Below the pieces are notes generated by a model that saw only the letters and a list, made by a program, of their open reading frames with translations, was not told the DNA's origin and made no database searches. The position numbers were made by a program, and so were the translations under genes. DNA of 64,000 nt from an uncultured Stenotrophomonas sp. Lineage in GTDB: Bacteria > Pseudomonadota > Gammaproteobacteria > Xanthomonadales > Xanthomonadaceae. Where the stretch lies: contig FLTS01000001.1 in the NCBI GenBank assembly GCA_900078405.1, forward strand, positions 248,001 to 312,000, given 5' to 3'. This document shows, piece by piece, positions 60,779 through 64,000 of the stretch (positions within the stretch are counted from its first letter, which is position 1; the number at the start of each line of letters is the position of its first letter).

Positions 60779-62455
60779 TTGTTCACATGGAAGACCATCA
60801 TTGCCATCGGCGCGGTCCTGACGACACTGTTTGTTGGCTTCGTGTTGTCCGGATACTTCACCTTGCTGTTGTTGAGGCTGGACACGAGCCTGCTCGGCTG
60901 GAACACGTACTACCAATACTTTTCCGTCCTCGACCAGCCGCAGGTCGTGCCGTTCGTGGACCGCATCAAGTGGGCTGGCTACTTTGGTTTCGGCTTGCCG
61001 TCGCTGGCATTGCTGGGCATGGGTTCATGGCTGGCATTCAAGCCGGACAGGCGCTCGCTGCATGGGGACGCACGCTTCGCCACCGCCGCCGATCTTTCCA
61101 GGCACGGGCTGTTCAAGAAGACCGGCAGCGGCATCGTGGTAGGCCGCCACAAGGGCAGGCTGGTGCGATTGAATGGCCAGCAGTTTGCGATCCTGGCCGC
61201 GCCGACCCGTTCGGGAAAGGGTGTGGGCGTGGTGATTCCGAACCTGCTGGAGTACGACGAGTCATTGGTGGTGCTGGACATCAAGCAGGAGAATTTCGAG
61301 CTGACGAGTGGCTGGCGTGCCAGCCAAGGGCAGGAAATCTATCTGTTCAATCCCTTTGCAGAGGATCGCCGCACGCACCGCTGGAATCCATTGAGCTATG
61401 TCTCCACTGATCCTGCGTTCCGCATCTCGGATCTCTTGGGCATCGCCGCGATGCTGTACCCGGATGGTGCCGACGACCAGAAGTTCTGGGTCAGCCAGGC
61501 GCGCAATGCGTTCATGGCCTTCACGCTGTACCTGTTCGAAAATGGCGATGACGCGCGCAGTGGCGGTTTCCCCGGCGAATCGGTGGTGCCGACCTTGGGA
61601 GCGGTCTATCGACTGTCCACCGGTGACGGCAATGATCTGAAGAAATATCTCAAGAGCCTGTCCGAGCGCCCCTTCCTGAGTGGCAATGCGCGTACCGCAT
61701 TCGCCAACCTGCTGTCGCAGGCCGATGAAACCTTCGCCTCGATCATGGGTACCTTCAAGGAGCCGCTCAACCCGTGGATCAACCCCGTGCTGGACAAGGC
61801 CACCAGCGGCGACGATTTCCTGCTCACCGACGTGCGCAGGAAGAAGATGACCATCTACATCGGCATCCAGCCGAACAAGCTTGCCGAAAGCCGGCTGATC
61901 ATCAACCTGTTCTTCAGCCAGTTGATCAACCTCAACACGCGCGAGCTGCCGAAGTCCAATCCCGAACTGAAATACCAGTGCCTGCTGTTGATGGACGAAT
62001 TCACCTCCATCGGCAAGGTGGACATCATCGCATCGGCGGTGTCCTACATGGCCGGCTACAACGTGCGCCTGCTGCCGATCATCCAGAGCATGGCCCAGCT
62101 CGACGCCACCTATGGCAAGGACGTCTCGCGCACGATCATCACCAACCATGCATTGCAGATTCTGTATGCGCCACGCGAACAGCAGGATGCCAACGACTAT
62201 TCGGAGATGTTGGGTTACACCGCCATTCGCCGGAAAAACGTCACCCGCGGCCGCGAAACCAGCCACAGTTACAGCGAGGAGCGGCGCGCGCTGATGTTGC
62301 CGCAGGAACTGAAAGCAATGGGGACGGAAAAGGAAGTGTTTCTGTACGAGGGCATCCCGCATCCGGTGAAGTGCGACAAGATTCGTTATTACAAAGATCG
62401 CTATTTCACGTCACGGTTGCTTCCCAAGATTGAAGTGCCTGTGCTCAACATATAG
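60779..62455 (+). CDS. virD4: Type IV secretion coupling protein VirD4
   Basis: VirD4 is the hexameric inner-membrane ATPase that recruits substrates to a type IV secretion system. I start at TTG 60779 because GGAGG at 60767-60771 lies seven bases before it; the open frame from GTG 60740 has no such site. The 558-residue product begins with two membrane segments (TIIAIGAVLTTLFVGFVLSG, then GYFGFGLPSLALLGMGSWLA). Walker A APTRSGKG lies near residue 141 and Walker B LLLMDEFTSIG near residue 402. GDARFATAADL and SLVVLDIKQENFELTSGWRA are also typical. No other virB genes follow in this window. The neighbour on the minus strand encodes an XVIPCD-like effector end, so this is probably the X-T4SS coupling protein. 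Confidence 0.92.
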   Translation: MFTWKTIIAIGAVLTTLFVGFVLSGYFTLLLLRLDTSLLGWNTYYQYFSVLDQPQVVPFVDRIKWAGYFGFGLPSLALLGMGSWLAFKPDRRSLHGDARFATAADLSRHGLFKKTGSGIVVGRHKGRLVRLNGQQFAILAAPTRSGKGVGVVIPNLLEYDESLVVLDIKQENFELTSGWRASQGQEIYLFNPFAEDRRTHRWNPLSYVSTDPAFRISDLLGIAAMLYPDGADDQKFWVSQARNAFMAFTLYLFENGDDARSGGFPGESVVPTLGAVYRLSTGDGNDLKKYLKSLSERPFLSGNARTAFANLLSQADETFASIMGTFKEPLNPWINPVLDKATSGDDFLLTDVRRKKMTIYIGIQPNKLAESRLIINLFFSQLINLNTRELPKSNPELKYQCLLLMDEFTSIGKVDIIASAVSYMAGYNVRLLPIIQSMAQLDATYGKDVSRTIITNHALQILYAPREQQDANDYSEMLGYTAIRRKNVTRGRETSHSYSEERRALMLPQELKAMGTEKEVFLYEGIPHPVKCDKIRYYKDRYFTSRLLPKIEVPVLNI

Positions 62456-62574
62456 GCCCATTGGATTTTTCATGGCAGGGGCGCGCAGCCCCAAACCTTG
62501 CAAAGCTCCGAACCCGTTCCTTCCACCATGCAGCATGTGGGGAAGGGGAAGGCGGTATCACGGTGAAACGGAGT

Positions 62575-62895
62575 TCAAGCCATGCGCATGGCGTAGTTGC
62601 GGCTTTCTTCCTGTTGCAGATGTTGCTGTTCCTGCACCATCGCTTGCCGTAGTGCGTGCTGGCTGGCCTGTTCATTGCTATGTTCCAGCAGTGTGTTCAT
62701 GGCCGTCATCGTGGGAGGCGCCACGCACAGGCTGGCCGGGTTGTCTATCGCGCCTTGCACGCCGAATACCTGGCTTGCATCCCTGCTTAGGACAACGTGG
62801 TCAACCTGTTTGCCACCGGTCAGCGTCATGGCGGAGGCAATGGCCCCGGCCATTTGCCGGCTCATCAGGTCGGGGGTGCGGCTGAAGCGTCCTCG
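62575..62895 (-). pseudogene. C-terminal XVIPCD-like fragment of an X-T4SS effector
   Basis: The minus-strand frame from about 62895 to 62575 encodes RTPDLMSRQMAGAIASAM, VDHVVLSRDASQVFGVQGAI, then PTMTAMNTLLEHSNEQASQH and a Gln-rich end (QEQQHLQQEESRNYAMRMA). The pattern, a VDHVVLS strand, a (V/F)AVQG strand, a following variable helix and a Gln-rich tail, is that of the VirD4-interacting domain found at the end of effectors of the Xanthomonadales killing secretion system. The effector's enzymatic N-terminus is missing and the upstream side runs into IS sequence. The start ATG at 62865 is internal to the domain, so any peptide made would be a remnant. Confidence 0.6.
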
Positions 62896-63435
62896 TTAAT
62901 TCGATCCAGTTGGAAGTAGAGTTCCACCCAAGGAGCTCTGCATGAAGAAGTCGCGTTTCACCGAAGAACAGATTGTCTGCATCCTCAAGGAGACCGAGGC
63001 GGGAGCCAAGGTTGCCGAGACCTGCCGCAGGCACGGGATCAGCGAGCCGACGTATTACGCTTGGCAGGCCAAGTACGGCGGCATGGAGACCGAGGACGCC
63101 TAGCGCCTGAAGGAACTGGAGTCGGAGAACGGCCGGCTCAAGCACCTGCTGGCCGAGGCGCACCTGGATATCGAGGCGCTGAAGAGCGGCTTCGGAGTAA
63201 AACGCTAGCCCCGCAACGCAAGCGCGAGGCGGTCCGGTGCATGCTCGAACTCACTTGGCGAGCGAGTGGCGGGCCTGCCGCCTTGCGGGGCTCTCCCGCG
63301 ACAGCTTCCGCGATCCCCCCGAGCCCACGGCCGCCACCCAAGCGCTGTTGAGCCGGATCATCGAGCTGGCGCAGGTCCAGCGCCGGTTCGGCTACCGTCG
63401 CCTGCACGACCTGCTACCGCGAGGCGAATCTGACC
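62885..63435 (+). mobile_element. IS3-family (IS407-group-like) element remnant
   Basis: OrfA starts at ATG 62942 behind AAGGAG and encodes MKKSRFTEEQIVCILKETEA, then CRRHGISEPTYYAWQAKYGG, the IS3 helix-turn-helix. A TAG at 63101-63103 interrupts it where Lys is expected. The rest (RLKELESENGRLKHLLAEAH) runs to 63208. OrfB begins REAVRCMLELTWRAS, continues RRFGYRRLHDLL in one frame, then jumps to YREANLTVRR. Most of the catalytic region is missing, so an internal deletion occurred. Ends are approximate because no clean terminal inverted repeats could be seen. It is non-functional. Confidence 0.75.
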
Positions 63436-63662
63436 GTGCGTCGGTGTCGCAAAGGCAATCGGCCCGGTGGAGAACGCCAGCGGCAGCGGCCGCCAGCCCA
63501 GTGCCACCGCCTTTAGTGGATCGACGGCGATCGGTGCCAGCGCGGTGAACCGCTGACGCTCTGCCGGCACTCGATCAGCGCCGGCAGATCGATGGCCGGT
63601 TCGGCCTGTGCCGTGGCTGGCAGGGCGGCGAGCAGGCCGAGGGGGAATAAATGCGATTTCAT
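63435..63662 (-). pseudogene. Truncated, frameshifted exported protein (possible immunity protein)
   Basis: ATG 63662 encodes a signal peptide (MKSHLFPLGLLAALPATAQA) and EPAIDLPALIECR. The frame then departs. A sensible continuation (RFTALAPIAVDPLKAVALGW, RPLPLAFSTGPIAFATP) lies in another frame and runs into the IS remnant. One base change near 63555 would join the parts. The sequence style resembles small exported proteins of unknown function common in Xanthomonadaceae. Its place just upstream of the effector remnant in transcription order fits an immunity gene, but that is inferred. Confidence 0.45.
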
Positions 63663-63693
63663 GGCGATGGTGGGTGAATGATGGAGGAGGCGA

Positions 63694-64000
63694 TCACGGT
63701 GCGGAGGATTGGTCGGGGGTCGAGACACGCACACCATGCGTGTATGCAATTGCCTGTGGCGGTGCATTGCAGCTTGCGCGGATAAGGAATGTTCCGTTCG
63801 GGATGCCATCGGCGAATCGTCCCTGCCATTCCACACAGTCCAGTGATCTTTCTCCGAAAAACGTGCCATATGCCTTGCCGGAGAAGGGTTGGTCATCTCC
63901 ATCCCGGGCAAAAGTCGGCACCACGGATTTGCCATATATGAGCTGCAGGTTGCTTTCATGCCCGGGGGAGGCATTGCAGGCGGTGAGCAGCATGGCAATC
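63694..64000 (-). CDS. Putative lipoprotein, 5' end outside the window
   Basis: The frame is open to the window edge, so the start lies beyond 64000. The visible part begins with IAMLLTACNASPGHE, the end of a lipoprotein signal with lipobox LTAC. The mature part has DQPFSGKAYGTFFGERSLDC and VEWQGRFADGIPNGTFL, a single MORN-like repeat pattern. It ends at 63694. Lipoproteins beside X-T4SS effectors are often immunity proteins, so this is a candidate, though MORN-type proteins also have other roles. Confidence 0.55.
   Translation of the reverse strand, partial: IAMLLTACNASPGHESNLQLIYGKSVVPTFARDGDDQPFSGKAYGTFFGERSLDCVEWQGRFADGIPNGTFLIRASCNAPPQAIAYTHGVRVSTPDQSSAP

Overview
The window is high-GC gammaproteobacterial chromosome, most likely from Xanthomonadaceae and possibly Stenotrophomonas-like. 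The evidence is the gene order pyrG-kdsA-eno-ftsB-ispD-ispF-truD, a methylcitrate-cycle cluster of the acnD/prpF type, many short GTAG-ended palindromes like those described in Stenotrophomonas, and a VirD4 gene beside remnants of a Xanthomonadales killing type IV secretion (X-T4SS) effector. The genus cannot be fixed from the sequence alone.

Layout. 0-13 kb: amidase, YqiA-like hydrolase, rRNA methyltransferase RlmKL (disrupted), DUF445 and DUF5671 membrane proteins, a frameshifted ParB-like gene, dapA, a PepSY protein, an MFS symporter, and a large protein joining winged helix, kinase, membrane segment and TPR. 13-17.4 kb: a same-strand run of small lipoproteins and membrane proteins with little recognisable homology and lower-looking GC. 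17.5-22.8 kb: glycerate-kinase-like P-loop kinase, pdxH, a NIF3/CutA-like protein, a BtuF-like protein, a B3-type metallo-beta-lactamase fold lipoprotein, and an HTH-citrate synthase fusion. 22.9-30.4 kb: prpB, prpC, acnD, a membrane protein and prpF, for propionate use through 2-methylcitrate. 30.5-37.9 kb: bacterial alpha-2-macroglobulin with pbpC. 38-49 kb: peroxiredoxin, CbpA-type DnaJ (disrupted), pilH, AcuI-like reductase, hflKC, exoD, CNNM transporter, a DUF47 regulator with Pit phosphate transporter, and an S10 peptidase. 49-58.7 kb: parE, a small exported protein, pyrG, kdsA, eno (disrupted), ftsB, ispD, ispF, truD. 58.8-64 kb: LysR regulator, tRNA-Ser(TGA), tadA, virD4, then an accessory tail holding a truncated effector C-terminus, an IS3-family remnant, a broken exported-protein gene and a partial lipoprotein.

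The most unusual feature is a set of six short insertions inside conserved genes (rlmKL, prpB, prpC, acnD, the cbpA-like gene, eno). Five are flanked by an exact 20-23 nt direct repeat, and four contain a near-perfect fold-back hairpin made from a variant copy of the gene itself. Removing the insert plus one repeat copy restores an intact protein at every site. Because eno is normally essential and the hairpin arms carry a diverged allele, I favour assembly or library fold-back artefacts in a mixed-strain dataset over biology, but the pattern deserves a read-level check.

A second pattern is real on the sequence: in four genes the GTAG end of a palindromic repeat supplies the TAG stop codon.
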